DNA of 64,000 bases from assembly GCF_018100985.1 (NCBI RefSeq), contig NZ_JAGJEI010000004.1, positions 124,001 to 188,000 on the forward strand, in the 5' to 3' direction. A program made the position numbers and the translations under genes. This DNA is from Pseudoalteromonas sp. MMG007 (GTDB lineage Bacteria > Pseudomonadota > Gammaproteobacteria > Enterobacterales > Alteromonadaceae). This document shows positions 8,224 through 18,295 of the stretch, one piece after another (within the stretch, counting starts at the first letter, position 1; each line of letters starts with the position of its first letter). The notes beneath the pieces were generated by a model. The model saw nothing but the letters and a program-made list of their open reading frames with translations. It did no database searches and had not been told where the DNA came from.

Positions 8224-9165
8224 GTGCATATTTTTTCAATTATATTCCCATTAATTTTTATAGTTGCACTGGGTTATAGCTGTTGCCGACTTAAATTTTT
8301 TAACGAGCAACATATAGCAGGACTAAGTAAGTTCACTTTTTATGTCAGTTTACCCGCATTTTTAATATTAAACATGTCGCAAATAAACTTGCAGCAGAGC
8401 ATTAGCCCGAGCGCATTTTTAAGCTTTTACATCCCTGTTTTATGCATATTTGGGCTCGGCATTTTAATTGATCGCTTCTACTTAAATAAGCCATCCCGTA
8501 ATAATGAGGTCATAAACTATCAACAGCATAGCGTATTTGGTTTAGCAGGTAGTTATTCGAATATGGTATTGGTGGGCATTCCCATTGTAATAGCATCGCT
8601 TGGTAAAGAAATGATAGCGGTTGCATTTATGATCATTACCTTTCACAGCACATTATTATTTGCCCTCACCTTTTTAATTGGCGCAAAAGGAAATGCCAAA
8701 GACTTCTCATGGTATAACTTTGCAAAAAGTATGGTACTAAATCCTATTGTACTGAGTATTGGCTGTGGTTTAGTTATAAATGTATCGGGGATAACGCTGT
8801 TTGATGATCTAGCCAAGGGAATCGATTTATTAGCAAAACCAGCTATTCCATGTGCGTTATTTGTATTAGGTGCCAATTTAGTATTTTATACAATTGCCTC
8901 AAATTGGCTGCCTGCACTTATATCTTCCATATTAAAAATACTTATTTTGCCTGCAGGTGTATTTATTGTCGCAACCTATATTTGTCAATTAGATGAACAA
9001 ATAAGAAATGTACTCGTGTTACTTAGTGCATCACCAGTTGGGGTTAATGCATACCTTATTGCGAGTCAGTTAAAGCAGCATCAAGCAACACTTGCAGGAA
9101 CTGTCGTACTATCTACTATATTATGTATGTTTAGCTTTACCCTTTGGTTAGCCATACTCTTGTAG
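8224..9165 (+). CDS. AEC family transporter (auxin efflux carrier-like permease)
   Basis: A 313-residue membrane protein with about ten hydrophobic helices in two five-helix halves, as in the AEC/BASS-like permeases (E. coli MdcF/YfdV relatives). Recognisable segments are the N-terminal FPLIFIVALGYSCCRLKF, the SVFGLAGSYSNMVLVGIPI stretch near residue 103, and ASPVGVNAYLIASQL near 270, which correspond to the crossed, broken helices of the fold. Substrates in the family include dicarboxylates and malonate; none can be predicted here. The start is GTG, 15 bp after smrB. It converges on the SDR gene with a 2-bp gap. Confidence 0.85.
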   Translation: MHIFSIIFPLIFIVALGYSCCRLKFFNEQHIAGLSKFTFYVSLPAFLILNMSQINLQQSISPSAFLSFYIPVLCIFGLGILIDRFYLNKPSRNNEVINYQQHSVFGLAGSYSNMVLVGIPIVIASLGKEMIAVAFMIITFHSTLLFALTFLIGAKGNAKDFSWYNFAKSMVLNPIVLSIGCGLVINVSGITLFDDLAKGIDLLAKPAIPCALFVLGANLVFYTIASNWLPALISSILKILILPAGVFIVATYICQLDEQIRNVLVLLSASPVGVNAYLIASQLKQHQATLAGTVVLSTILCMFSFTLWLAILL

Positions 9166-9167
9166 TT

Positions 9168-9905
9168 TTACAAACCGCCAGAGACATCAATAAAGCTTCC
9201 CGTTGTAAATGAGGCATCATTAGAAGCTAAAAAGTAAATTGCTTTAGCAACTTCCTCTGCCTTACCACCTCTACCAAGCGGTAGTTTATGCTTTAAATTG
9301 TCAACTCTGTTGGGCTCACCGCCATCTGCGTGCATATCTGTATAAATCAGTCCAGGACGAACGCAGTTAACTCTTATATTTCGCGTAGCAACTTCTTTTG
9401 CTAAACCAATTGTCAATGTATCTATAGCGCCTTTTGAAGCGGCATAATCTATATACTCATAAGGTGCACCTGTTTTAGCAGCTCCCGATGATACATTTAC
9501 TATACTAGCGCCACTATTCATTCTTTTAAGCGCTTCTCGACTACATAAAAATGCGCTTGTAATGTTTGTACTCAGGATATGATTTATACGCTCTGCATCC
9601 ATTTCCAGTAACGTCATCTGACTTTTTAATATACCTGCATTGTTTATGAGTACATCAAGTCGTCCAAAGGTTTTATCTATAAATAAGAATAAAGCCAACA
9701 CATCAGGCTCATACGATACATCAGCTTTAAATATCTCGGCTTTTGCGCCAAACATCTTTATTTTTTCTGCAACTAATAGTGCACTTGCTTGATCGGTTTT
9801 ATAGTTTATACAAACACTATACCCTTGCTCTGCAAAATATAATGCTGTTGCAGCACCTATCCCACGGCTTGCTCCGGTTATAAGTACTACAGGCGGTTTC
9901 GTCAT
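9168..9905 (-). CDS. SDR family NAD(P)-dependent oxidoreductase
   Basis: A classical short-chain dehydrogenase of 245 aa. The nucleotide-binding TGASRGIG is at 10-17, NNAG at 88-91, the catalytic Ser around 139-140, and the Tyr/Lys pair in YAASK at 154 and 158. The C-terminus SFIDVSGGL is typical of the FabG-like group. The substrate is unknown; FabG itself is normally in the fab cluster, so this is a paralogue. It lies 5 bp after the RidA-like gene on the same strand, with sixA upstream, forming a likely sixA-ridA-SDR unit. Confidence 0.9.
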   Translation of the reverse strand: MTKPPVVLITGASRGIGAATALYFAEQGYSVCINYKTDQASALLVAEKIKMFGAKAEIFKADVSYEPDVLALFLFIDKTFGRLDVLINNAGILKSQMTLLEMDAERINHILSTNITSAFLCSREALKRMNSGASIVNVSSGAAKTGAPYEYIDYAASKGAIDTLTIGLAKEVATRNIRVNCVRPGLIYTDMHADGGEPNRVDNLKHKLPLGRGGKAEEVAKAIYFLASNDASFTTGSFIDVSGGL

Positions 9906-9910
9906 TTAGA

Positions 9911-10264
9911 TTAAGCTTTTAAAGCCGCTACAACAGATATTTCAACGAGTAAGGCATCGCGTGCCATTTTAGCTTCTACACATGCTCGTGCTGGTGCATA
10001 TCCTTCTGGTACCCACGCATCCCAGACAGCGTTCATATCGGCAAAGTATTCCATGCTTTTTACATAAATAGTCGCACTTAACATATGCGCTTTTGAGCTA
10101 CCGGCTTCATTTAATAGCTGCTCAACTTTGTCGAGCATGGTTTGTGTTTGCTCTTTAATATCTTTTTGCGCATCTGCACATACTTGCCCGCACAAATATA
10201 CGGTTCCATTATGTTTTACAATGCGGCTCATACGCGCACCTGTTTGAAGGCGTTCAATAGTCAT
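9911..10264 (-). CDS. RidA family protein
   Basis: A 117-residue YjgF/YER057c/UK114 protein. RidA proper hydrolyses reactive enamines and imines formed by PLP enzymes; this one resembles the E. coli YoaB subgroup, starting MTIERL and containing [29 protein letters not shown] and [25 protein letters not shown]. The conserved Arg that binds the carboxylate in RidA lies in PARACVE near the C-terminus. I prefer the ATG at 10264 over an upstream TTG at 10279 because YoaB-like proteins start at that point. Activity of this subgroup is less certain than that of RidA. Confidence 0.85.
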   Translation of the reverse strand: MTIERLQTGARMSRIVKHNGTVYLCGQVCADAQKDIKEQTQTMLDKVEQLLNEAGSSKAHMLSATIYVKSMEYFADMNAVWDAWVPEGYAPARACVEAKMARDALLVEISVVAALKA

Positions 10265-10287
10265 TTTTACTTTACTCAATTATTTAT

Positions 10288-10758
10288 TTAGACGTTTGCA
10301 GGTGCATTAATACTTAAATAACTACTGCGCCGGGTTTCTTCATCGTAGTTAATTACAGCAACTGCGCCTGTATTAAAAATTGGCATATTACCTGGGCTCA
10401 ACTGGTCAACTAAATAGCTAACAATTGGCATATGAGAAACTACAAGCCACGTATTACACTCAGGGTGTGTAGCGATAAGGGTTTCGAGATAATCTGCGGC
10501 AACTTGCGGCTTCCCTTGTGGAATAACATCAGACGTTGTTTCGCTAAATGTAAAAGCATTATTTTTAGCTACGCCATTTGCCGTTTGCTGTGCACGAATG
10601 TAAGGGCTAACTAACAACGCATCTGGGTGGTAATTTCTACTGAGCCAAATACCCATTTTTTCGGCTTCGTCATGCCCTATCTGGGTTAAATTTCTAGCCG
10701 CATCATCAGCCTGCATTGGAGCTGCTTCACCGTGGCGCATAATTAGGATTGTTTTCAT
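10288..10758 (-). CDS. sixA: Phosphohistidine phosphatase SixA
   Basis: A 156-residue histidine phosphatase. SixA removes phosphate from histidines of phosphorelay proteins; in E. coli it acts on ArcB and on the nitrogen PTS protein NPr. The catalytic RHG motif is in LIMRHGEAAP (His9), with the second conserved segment LLVSPYIRAQQTA near residue 54 and a third His in LVVSHMPIVSYLVDQL near 109. The length and the bare core without insertions fit SixA rather than larger phosphoglycerate mutases. It leads the group with the RidA-like and SDR genes. Confidence 0.9.
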   Translation of the reverse strand: MKTILIMRHGEAAPMQADDAARNLTQIGHDEAEKMGIWLSRNYHPDALLVSPYIRAQQTANGVAKNNAFTFSETTSDVIPQGKPQVAADYLETLIATHPECNTWLVVSHMPIVSYLVDQLSPGNMPIFNTGAVAVINYDEETRRSSYLSINAPANV

Positions 10759-10950
10759 AAAAAATCAACCGATTAAAGAATATAAAACAGTAGCCAGTTT
10801 GCCCGTTTGTCCGCTATATTAACAACATAAACCTATTTATTTCTTAAATAGTTCTTTCATGAGATTCAGGTAATTCTTTAAGCTGCATTTCGCTTTCCTG
10901 AAGCCATCATCTGTTGTTAACAAGTAAACGTTTAATTTCAGGAGCATCAT

Positions 10951-13674
10951 TTGAATATCAGTCGCAATGATAACAGAGCATACCGCGCCATTACACTGGA
11001 CAATGGTCTAAAAGTACTATTAGTGCAAGATAAAGATGCAACAAAAGCGGCTGCCTCTATGGCAGTAAATGCCGGACACTTTGACGATCCCCTTGATAGG
11101 CAAGGCTTAGCACACTTTTTAGAGCACATGCTTTTTTTAGGCACAGACCAATACCCTAATTCAGGTAGTTTTAATAATTTTGTCTCTCAAGCCGGCGGCA
11201 ACACGAATGCATGGACTGGTACAGAGCACACTTGTTACTTTTTTGATATTAATAACCAGAAGCTTGAAGAAGCGCTTGAACAATTTAGCCGCTTTTTTAT
11301 TGCACCTTTATTAAACCCCGCAGAAACAGAAAAAGAACGCAACGCGATTGAGGCCGAGTTTAAGCTAAAAATAAAAGATGATGGCCGCCGCATCTACCAA
11401 GCACATAAAGAAACAGTCAATCCTGCACATCCATTTGCTAAGTTTTCGGTCGGTAACCTGCAAACCTTAGCTGATAGAGAGCGTTGTATTAGCGATGAGC
11501 TGCGTGACTTTTTTAATAATCATTACCAAGCCCAGTGGATGACACTAGTCATATGTGCAAATGAAGCACTAGACACACTACAAAGTTGGACGCAAACCTA
11601 TTTTGCCGCAATCAGCGGTAATAAAAAGCTCGAAAAGCCAGAAATAAACGAGCCACTTTATCGTAAACAAGATTTAGGCAAGGTATTACACATTGAACCT
11701 CACAAACATATGCAAAAGCTTATTGTTAGTTTTGCTATGCCAAATATTGACGACTTTTATCGCCATAAAACAGTAAGCTTTATTGCTCACCTACTTGGCT
11801 ATGAAGGCGCGGGTTCCCTTTATTCAATTTTAAAAGAGCAAGGCTGGATCAATGCACTTTCAGCTGGTGGTGGTATTAATGGTAGTAACTTTAAAGATTT
11901 TAATATTAGTTTAGCCCTTACTGATGAGGGAATTGAGTACTTTGAAGATATTATTGAAATGGTATTTGAATACATTTGCCTAATTAATAACAACACTGAA
12001 AAGCTACCGCGCTTATACCAAGACAAAAAAAATCTTTTACAAATCGCATTCGATAACCAAGAAAAATCGCGTTTAATTGACTGGGTAAGTAATTTAAGCA
12101 TTAACATGCAGCATTACGACGAAGCTAATTACGTGCAAGGCGATTACCTAATGGAAGGCTTTAATAAGCGCACCCATGAAATGGCCATGCAATGGTTAAC
12201 ACCATACAACATGCGTATTGTGCTGATTCATCCAGATGTAGAGCCGGAACACAAAACGGCTTGGTACAATACCCCATACAAAGTTGAGCAAGTATCGCAA
12301 AGTTGGCTTGATGCATTAAGCGATATTAATACGCCCCTGAGTGAAATGCTGTTACCTACAGCCAACCCTTATTTAACCAAAGAAGTGGTGCTTTACGATG
12401 TCGATAAGCCACAAGAAAAACCTGAATTACTTGTTAAAGAGCCCGGCTTTGAGTTTTGGTTCAAACAAGACAACACCTTTCGTGTAGCTAAGGGGCACTT
12501 TTATTTAGCTATGGATTCAGATTTCGCGGTGAAAGACGTAAAACACATGGCGCTTACTCGGCTATTCACGGATTTATTTATGGATAGTGTTGGCGAGCAA
12601 TTTTATCCGGCAGAATTAGCTGGACTTAGTTACCATTTAACATCCCATCAAGGCGGTTTGACGCTACATACAGCAGGACTTTCATCAAGCCAACTAGAGC
12701 TTGCTGATCAATTAATAGACGCTCTATTTAATGTAGAGATTTGTGCTAAACGATTTGCTGAATATAAAAAGCAGCTAGTAAGGCATTGGCGCAATAGCAA
12801 TCAAAATAAACCAGTGAGTGAACTATTTAGTATCATAGGCGCTAAAATCATGCCTTGGAACCCAAGGCCAAGCGAACTCGCATCGGCTTTAAAAAACACA
12901 TGTTTTCAGCAGTTTAATGAATTTAGAAGAGGTTTTTTTAAAGCGCTGCATGTTGAGTCTTTTTTGCACGGTAACTGGCAGCAAAGCGATGCTATTGAAT
13001 TTCAAAAAAAGGTCGCTGATCACTTAAAACATGCCACTATTATAGAAGATTTGCGCCGCCCACTATTTGAAATAAAAAAAGTGACACGGTACGAATTAGA
13101 ACTCCCATGTAGCGACCACGCAATGGTTATTTACTACCAAGCGCAAACAGACAGCGTAGCCGAAAAAGTAAAGATGATGGCACTCAATCACTTAATTAAT
13201 CAAGATTACTTTAATGAACTACGAACAACACAACAGCTTGGCTATTTAGTGGGGGCAGGCTACGCCCCTTTTAACACTCGAGCTGGTATAGCGTTTTACG
13301 TACAGTCGCCTAAATTTGATGCTAAAACATTATTACATCGACATAATAATTTCATTAACAATTACCTTGAAAATATTGATGCGCTCGATGAGCAAGACTG
13401 GCAACAACAAAAGCACGGATTAAGTACGCATATTGCCGAAAAAGATAAAAACCTGCGCTTGAGATCGCAGCGTCTATGGCTAGCTATTTGTAACCGAGAT
13501 CATGAGTTTCATATGCAGCAACGTCTATTAGAGGCACTAAACGCATTAACTCTAAAAGATTTAAAATCATATGCGCTTACATTATTTAATGAAGATAGGC
13601 CAAGGTATGAGCTATTAAGCTCAGCAAAAGTGAATAAATCTCAAAATATGCCCCTTTACTCGCAATCTCTTTGA
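10951..13674 (+). CDS. Insulinase family (M16) metallopeptidase
   Basis: A 907-residue zinc protease related to pitrilysin and insulin-degrading enzyme. The inverted zinc motif HFLEH is at 55-59, and a Glu at 136, 77 residues after the second His, matches the third zinc ligand of pitrilysin. Two M16 halves are recognisable, with the inactive C-terminal half containing YFNELRTTQQLGYLVGAG near residue 755. No signal peptide is seen, so unlike E. coli protease III (962 aa, periplasmic) it is probably cytoplasmic. Translation starts at a TTG at 10951 with AGGAG about 9 bp before. Upstream, 10759-10950 shows no other gene. Confidence 0.93.
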   Translation: MNISRNDNRAYRAITLDNGLKVLLVQDKDATKAAASMAVNAGHFDDPLDRQGLAHFLEHMLFLGTDQYPNSGSFNNFVSQAGGNTNAWTGTEHTCYFFDINNQKLEEALEQFSRFFIAPLLNPAETEKERNAIEAEFKLKIKDDGRRIYQAHKETVNPAHPFAKFSVGNLQTLADRERCISDELRDFFNNHYQAQWMTLVICANEALDTLQSWTQTYFAAISGNKKLEKPEINEPLYRKQDLGKVLHIEPHKHMQKLIVSFAMPNIDDFYRHKTVSFIAHLLGYEGAGSLYSILKEQGWINALSAGGGINGSNFKDFNISLALTDEGIEYFEDIIEMVFEYICLINNNTEKLPRLYQDKKNLLQIAFDNQEKSRLIDWVSNLSINMQHYDEANYVQGDYLMEGFNKRTHEMAMQWLTPYNMRIVLIHPDVEPEHKTAWYNTPYKVEQVSQSWLDALSDINTPLSEMLLPTANPYLTKEVVLYDVDKPQEKPELLVKEPGFEFWFKQDNTFRVAKGHFYLAMDSDFAVKDVKHMALTRLFTDLFMDSVGEQFYPAELAGLSYHLTSHQGGLTLHTAGLSSSQLELADQLIDALFNVEICAKRFAEYKKQLVRHWRNSNQNKPVSELFSIIGAKIMPWNPRPSELASALKNTCFQQFNEFRRGFFKALHVESFLHGNWQQSDAIEFQKKVADHLKHATIIEDLRRPLFEIKKVTRYELELPCSDHAMVIYYQAQTDSVAEKVKMMALNHLINQDYFNELRTTQQLGYLVGAGYAPFNTRAGIAFYVQSPKFDAKTLLHRHNNFINNYLENIDALDEQDWQQQKHGLSTHIAEKDKNLRLRSQRLWLAICNRDHEFHMQQRLLEALNALTLKDLKSYALTLFNEDRPRYELLSSAKVNKSQNMPLYSQSL

Positions 13675-13728
13675 CTCTCGGTCGAGCTTGTTTTAAATTA
13701 TCATTTGTAAATTAGAAGTAATTAATAA

Positions 13729-15990
13729 ATGATAAAAACAACAATAATAAAATTAAGCATGCTTGTAGTACTTGCTAGCTCATTTAAGCTTTTTGCCTTT
13801 GAGTCTTCACTTCATTACAACCCAAACGATACTCTTGTATTAGCAAGCGCCATTATTGCGCTTGCTTTGCCGTACCTGTTATTTATTATTTATAAGCTTA
13901 GACGTTCACGCCGCCAACTTCGACTGTCTGAAAAGCGCCTTAAAAGCACCGTAGAAGGCAGCGGTGACACGCTGTGGGACTGGAACATTAAAACAGGCGA
14001 AGTGATACGTATAAACGATAAATACTTAATGGACTCAACAACGTTAATGGGCTTTCCACCAAATAAAGGCCTTATACACCCCCATGACATTAATCAGGTT
14101 GAACATTTATTAAAAGTGCACTTTGCTGAACAATCAGCTTTTTTTGAAGCCACTTATCGTATCAAAGATACATTTGGTCGCTGGCATTGGGTTCTTGATC
14201 GCGGGAAAATAATTGAAAAAGATGCCAATTTGTCCCCTTTAAGGATGACTGGCACGGTACGCGATATTTCTCAGTTAAAATCCACAGAGGAACGTCTCAA
14301 CCTCTTTGCTAAATGTGTAGAGTCATTGACGGATGCGCTTGCCATTTATGACAAAAACTTTAAATTAGTCGATATAAATCCCAGCTTTTTGACTTTATTT
14401 GGTGGCGTGCGCGAACAGTATTTAGGCAAAGATTTTAACCTATCTGGATATGAGCAAAGCTATACAGATAAAGTGATTGAAATTGTTAAAGAGCATGAGC
14501 ATATTCAACAAGAAGTAAAACTACGTAACAGCGAGCGAATTTTATTGCCTGTTGAAATTTCTATAGATGAAATTAAAAATAATCAAAACCAAATAACTAA
14601 CTATGTTGTTGTTTATTCAGATTTAACTGAACGAAAAAAAGCAGAGTCACAGCTACATAACTTATCTAACCGAGATCGTACTACAAGCCTTCCAAACCGA
14701 AATTTATTTTTTACTGACTTGCAAAAGCTTGTAAAACTGAATTCTCATCATGCCCTTTTAGTGTTTGATTTAGATAACTTTAAAAAAATAAACGACTCGT
14801 TAGGCCACCAACTTGGTGACAGTTTGTTAGCTAAATTAGCAATGCGATTAAACAAGCTCACACGTGAAAACGATGTGTTTTATCGCTTAGGGGGAGATGA
14901 GTTTGCACTCGTTATGTCAGATACAAACGACATACATGTAATCACGCGTATGGCAAAACAGTTTTTAGCTGCCATTGCTACCCCATTTAAAATGGCTGGT
15001 CACGAACTAGCAATTACCTCAAGCGTAGGCATCGTTTTGTTTCCCGAGGATGGCAATACACCAGAGCTTTTATTAAAAAATGCCGATACTGCGATGTATC
15101 ACGCGAAAAAGAAGGGCAATAGCTACTTATTTTTCAACGACACCATGAACCGCCAAGCAGTTAAGCGCCTACAAATAGAAAACTTAATGCGCTTTGGTTT
15201 GAAAGAAGACCATTTTGAAGTGTATTACCAACCAAAAATGAATATCCGTACCGGAAAACTAACTGGCATGGAAGCGTTGGTGCGCTTTATCACGCCTAAA
15301 AAAGGTATTATCAGCCCAGGTGTATTTATACCTATAGCCGAAGAAACCGGACAAATAATTGAAATTGGTGAAGTTGTTTTAAATAAAGCATGTAGAGATG
15401 TAAAAAAGTGGCTAGATGATGGCTTATTTAGCGGCCGAGTCGCTGTTAACTTATCCGCAAAGCAATTTAGCTTACCTGATTTAACCTCACGTATTGATGT
15501 CATTTTACAAAAAAATGAATTGCCTTCATATTTTTTAGAGCTTGAAATAACCGAAGGTACAGTAATGGATGATCCTAAAGATGCTATTGCTATTATGCGC
15601 TCATTAAGCGCTCGTGGTATTCACTTAGCGATGGATGACTTTGGTACAGGATACTCATCTTTAGCATATTTAAAGCAGTTTCCTCTTAATACCTTAAAAG
15701 TAGACAAAGCATTTATTGATGATATGAAAACCGAGCGTGGCCGCAATATGGTTGACTCAATCGTCACCATTGCGCATAACTTAGATTTACATGTTGTTGC
15801 CGAGGGTGTTGAGCAAGCAGCTCAAATAGAAGTACTTAAAAAACTACATTGTGAAACAGTTCAAGGTTATTACTACTCTAAACCATTATCAAAAGACGAA
15901 TTTACTGAGTTTTTAAAACAACAACAAACCAAAGCAGCGCCTAGTTTAATTTCAAAGCCCAAACAAAAAGCAATTTCAATTGTTAATTAA
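13729..15990 (+). CDS. PAS-GGDEF-EAL protein, c-di-GMP cyclase/phosphodiesterase
   Basis: A 753-residue signalling protein: an N-terminal signal or transmembrane segment (about 5-24) and a second helix (about 35-55), a PAS domain (about 75-190), a second PAS (about 195-310), a GGDEF domain with intact GGDEF at 388-392, and an EAL domain with E-A-L at 515-517 and DDFGTG from 636. Both catalytic signatures are intact, so it could make and break c-di-GMP; in many such proteins the GGDEF binds GTP and activates the EAL. Membrane anchoring suggests it senses through the PAS domains in the cytoplasm. It follows the M16 gene after 54 bp. Confidence 0.93.
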   Translation: MIKTTIIKLSMLVVLASSFKLFAFESSLHYNPNDTLVLASAIIALALPYLLFIIYKLRRSRRQLRLSEKRLKSTVEGSGDTLWDWNIKTGEVIRINDKYLMDSTTLMGFPPNKGLIHPHDINQVEHLLKVHFAEQSAFFEATYRIKDTFGRWHWVLDRGKIIEKDANLSPLRMTGTVRDISQLKSTEERLNLFAKCVESLTDALAIYDKNFKLVDINPSFLTLFGGVREQYLGKDFNLSGYEQSYTDKVIEIVKEHEHIQQEVKLRNSERILLPVEISIDEIKNNQNQITNYVVVYSDLTERKKAESQLHNLSNRDRTTSLPNRNLFFTDLQKLVKLNSHHALLVFDLDNFKKINDSLGHQLGDSLLAKLAMRLNKLTRENDVFYRLGGDEFALVMSDTNDIHVITRMAKQFLAAIATPFKMAGHELAITSSVGIVLFPEDGNTPELLLKNADTAMYHAKKKGNSYLFFNDTMNRQAVKRLQIENLMRFGLKEDHFEVYYQPKMNIRTGKLTGMEALVRFITPKKGIISPGVFIPIAEETGQIIEIGEVVLNKACRDVKKWLDDGLFSGRVAVNLSAKQFSLPDLTSRIDVILQKNELPSYFLELEITEGTVMDDPKDAIAIMRSLSARGIHLAMDDFGTGYSSLAYLKQFPLNTLKVDKAFIDDMKTERGRNMVDSIVTIAHNLDLHVVAEGVEQAAQIEVLKKLHCETVQGYYYSKPLSKDEFTEFLKQQQTKAAPSLISKPKQKAISIVN

Positions 15991-16414
15991 GGGCGCCAAA
16001 CACACGCACTAAAACCAACAATACGCATCAGAACTCTTCTTTAGTGTAGGTCAAACAAACACCATATTACTGGGTTTATAGCACTTGCTAAAAAGAACTA
16101 ACGCTTTACAGACATACCTTTTCTAATGACTTCAAAATACATTACTGCAATAAATAAACAGCTTATTAAAGCGAATAGTAAAGCTAAACCTCTTGTTTAA
16201 TAGCTCAAAATAGGTGTTATTTAGTCGTTATAGACAATTGCTTCTGAATTGTTCTACTTCCTATATCCATACAGTCGTATATCAAAGATGTTTAACGCAA
16301 TTAGCGTCAGATTTAATCTCTCAGATTGACTAAATATTTATTGCGGATTGGAATTAATTGAGCAAGTAAGTATCAATATTTCGCAGATTGATATTAGCAA
16401 ATATTGAGTATAAA
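15991..16414. other. Intergenic region without a supported gene
   Basis: About 420 bp between the GGDEF-EAL gene and the putP terminator. Short open stretches exist, such as a 24-codon frame on the plus strand at about 16124-16200 and a hydrophobic frame on the opposite strand over the same bases, but neither has a credible start and ribosome site. I see no other element in it. Confidence 0.5.
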
Positions 16415-16444
16415 AAAGGCCAGAAGTTTTCACTTCTGGCCTTT
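16415..16444. terminator. Bidirectional rho-independent terminator
   Basis: GGCCAGAAGT (16418-16427) and ACTTCTGGCC (16432-16441) form a perfect 10-bp stem with a 4-nt loop, with an A-run on the left and TTT on the right. It lies 39 bp beyond the putP stop on the minus strand. Confidence 0.85.
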
Positions 16445-16482
16445 CGTTTGTTCTATAAAAAACTAGATAAATTAGCTAATTA

Positions 16483-17961
16483 TTAAAGCTCTTTTTCAAC
16501 TTCATCAAATAAAGCAGTGATATTTTGCTCAGGCTCTTTGGTCGCTAAGCTTACAACAACAATTGCAATACTTGCTAAAATAAAGCCAGGTACAATTTCG
16601 TACATGTAGCTACTTAAACTTTGACCATCAATAGTAAATGGCGAGTATATCCAAAATAGTACTGTACCAGCACCCACTAACATTCCTGCTAGTGCACCTT
16701 CAAAGTTCATACGCTTCCAGTAAAGGCTAAATAGTACAAGTGGACCAAACGCAGCACCAAAACCTGCCCATGCATTACTTACTAAACTTAAGATTGAGCT
16801 GTCTCTATCGTATGCAAGGTAAATTGCACACAAGGCAACTGCAGCAACACTAATACGCCCTACAGTTACAAGTTCTGTGTCACTTGCCTCTTTACGTAGG
16901 AATGTTTTATAAAAATCTTCTGTTAATGAACTTGAACTAACCAGTAACTGCGAAGAAATTGTACTCATGATTGCAGCTAAAATTGCGGCCAGTAAAAAGC
17001 CTGCAATTAATGGGTGGAATAAAAGCTCTGAAAGAATTAAGAAGATTGTCTCAGGATCGTCAACCACAATGTTATTTTCGTACGTGTAAGCTGCACCAAA
17101 TAAACCAGTGCCTACAGCACCGATAGCGGCTACTATCATCCACGTCATACCTATACGACGTGCTGTTGGCATATCTTTAACACTACGCACAGACATGAAA
17201 CGTACAATTATATGCGGCTGACCGAAATAACCTAAGCCCCAAGCCATTGCTGAAATAATACCTAGCGCAGAGCCTGCACCTATCCAATCAAGCATATCAG
17301 GATTTACACTATGTAAAGTAGATTCAAGAGGTTGATCAAGTAAAGAGTATGCAACGGTTGGCACTAAAATAAGTGCAACAAACATAATACAACCTTGCAC
17401 AAAGTCAGTTAAGCTCACAGCTAAAAAGCCGCCAAATAAAGTGTATAAAACCACAACACCTGTTGTGATATAGAGGCCCATCTCGTAGCTCAAGCCAAAT
17501 GAACTTTCGAACAGTTTACCACCGGCTACAACACCCGATGAAGTATAAAGAGTGAAGAAAACGATAATAACAACTGCAGATACAACACGTAATAAGTTAG
17601 ATTTATCGTTAAAACGATTTGAGAAGTAATCTGGGATAGTGATAGAGTCGTTGGCTTTTTCTGTGTATACACGCAACCTAGGAGCAACCAGTAAATAGTT
17701 GAGCCAAGCACCAATTACCAAGCCTATAGCAATCCAAGTACTACTAAAGCCAGTAACAAACATCGCACCTGGTAGACCCATTAAAATCCAGCCACTCATA
17801 TCTGAAGCACCAGCTGATAGCGCTGCAACACTCGGTGAAAGGCTTCGTCCACCTAACATATAACCAGAGACATCACTTGTTGATTGTTTATATGCATATA
17901 GTCCTATACCTAACATTACAATAAAGTATAACGCTAGTGAAATAATCATTCCTGTTTCCAA
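16483..17961 (-). CDS. putP: Sodium/proline symporter PutP
   Basis: A 492-residue sodium:solute symporter of the SSS family, the usual PutP length, with about 13 hydrophobic helices. PutP-specific stretches are GYMLGGRSLSPSVAALSAGASDMSGW (residues about 33-58, with the Na+-site Asp and Ser of helix 2) and WGLGYFGQPHIIVRFMS near residue 245. It brings proline into the cell with Na+, for catabolism or osmoprotection. The start is a TTG at 17961, decided by a strong GGAGG at 17967-17971; an ATG four codons later lacks a ribosome site. putA, its common partner, is not in the window. Confidence 0.95.
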   Translation of the reverse strand: METGMIISLALYFIVMLGIGLYAYKQSTSDVSGYMLGGRSLSPSVAALSAGASDMSGWILMGLPGAMFVTGFSSTWIAIGLVIGAWLNYLLVAPRLRVYTEKANDSITIPDYFSNRFNDKSNLLRVVSAVVIIVFFTLYTSSGVVAGGKLFESSFGLSYEMGLYITTGVVVLYTLFGGFLAVSLTDFVQGCIMFVALILVPTVAYSLLDQPLESTLHSVNPDMLDWIGAGSALGIISAMAWGLGYFGQPHIIVRFMSVRSVKDMPTARRIGMTWMIVAAIGAVGTGLFGAAYTYENNIVVDDPETIFLILSELLFHPLIAGFLLAAILAAIMSTISSQLLVSSSSLTEDFYKTFLRKEASDTELVTVGRISVAAVALCAIYLAYDRDSSILSLVSNAWAGFGAAFGPLVLFSLYWKRMNFEGALAGMLVGAGTVLFWIYSPFTIDGQSLSSYMYEIVPGFILASIAIVVVSLATKEPEQNITALFDEVEKEL

Positions 17962-18211
17962 ATTAGCCTCCGCACAATAATTAAATAATAGGCTTTTAAT
18001 CCGAATAATGACTCTTAAAGTTTTATAGTTAAGACACTATTGGGGTAAAAACCATTCTCGATGACTATATCATGCCTTTTGAGCAGATCTCCAACTAGTT
18101 ACATTTTCTTGATTTAAAAATATTCATATTGCATATTTTTACATCAAAATAACAAAAAAAAATGATAATACGCAAACAAAACGCCAAATTATTAATGATA
18201 ACTTCTTAATC
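17962..18211. other. Divergent control region between putP and the EAL-HDOD gene
   Basis: This AT-rich stretch carries the putP ribosome site (GGAGG, 17967-17971) and must include the putP promoter. The whole gene-free gap runs to 18295 and its right part holds the palindrome and promoter listed separately. I see no small gene here. Confidence 0.5.
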
Positions 18212-18227
18212 TTACTAATATTAGTAA
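18212..18227. promoter_or_regulatory. Perfect 16-bp palindrome, candidate operator
   Basis: TTACTAATATTAGTAA is perfectly self-complementary over 16 bp. It ends 7 bp before the -35 box of the promoter at 18235-18263, the place where a dimeric activator or repressor would bind. The regulator is unknown. Confidence 0.5.
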
Positions 18228-18234
18228 TGCTATT

Positions 18235-18263
18235 TTGAATCTTTTGCCATATATTATTACAAT
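18235..18263 (+). promoter_or_regulatory. Sigma-70 type promoter of the EAL-HDOD gene
   Basis: TTGAAT (18235-18240) and TACAAT (18258-18263) are separated by exactly 17 bp, each one or two mismatches from consensus. The predicted start of transcription is about 25 bp before the ATG at 18296, which has GGAA as a ribosome site. Confidence 0.65.
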
Positions 18264-18295
18264 GCCCACTGACATTACTTCTAACGGAACTGTTT

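Noticed and set aside
16124..16200. 24-codon frame on the plus strand and a hydrophobic frame on the minus strand in the gap before putP
   Set aside because: The plus frame has no ribosome site, and the minus frame has a stop just upstream and no start codon before its hydrophobic core. Neither can be supported as a gene.
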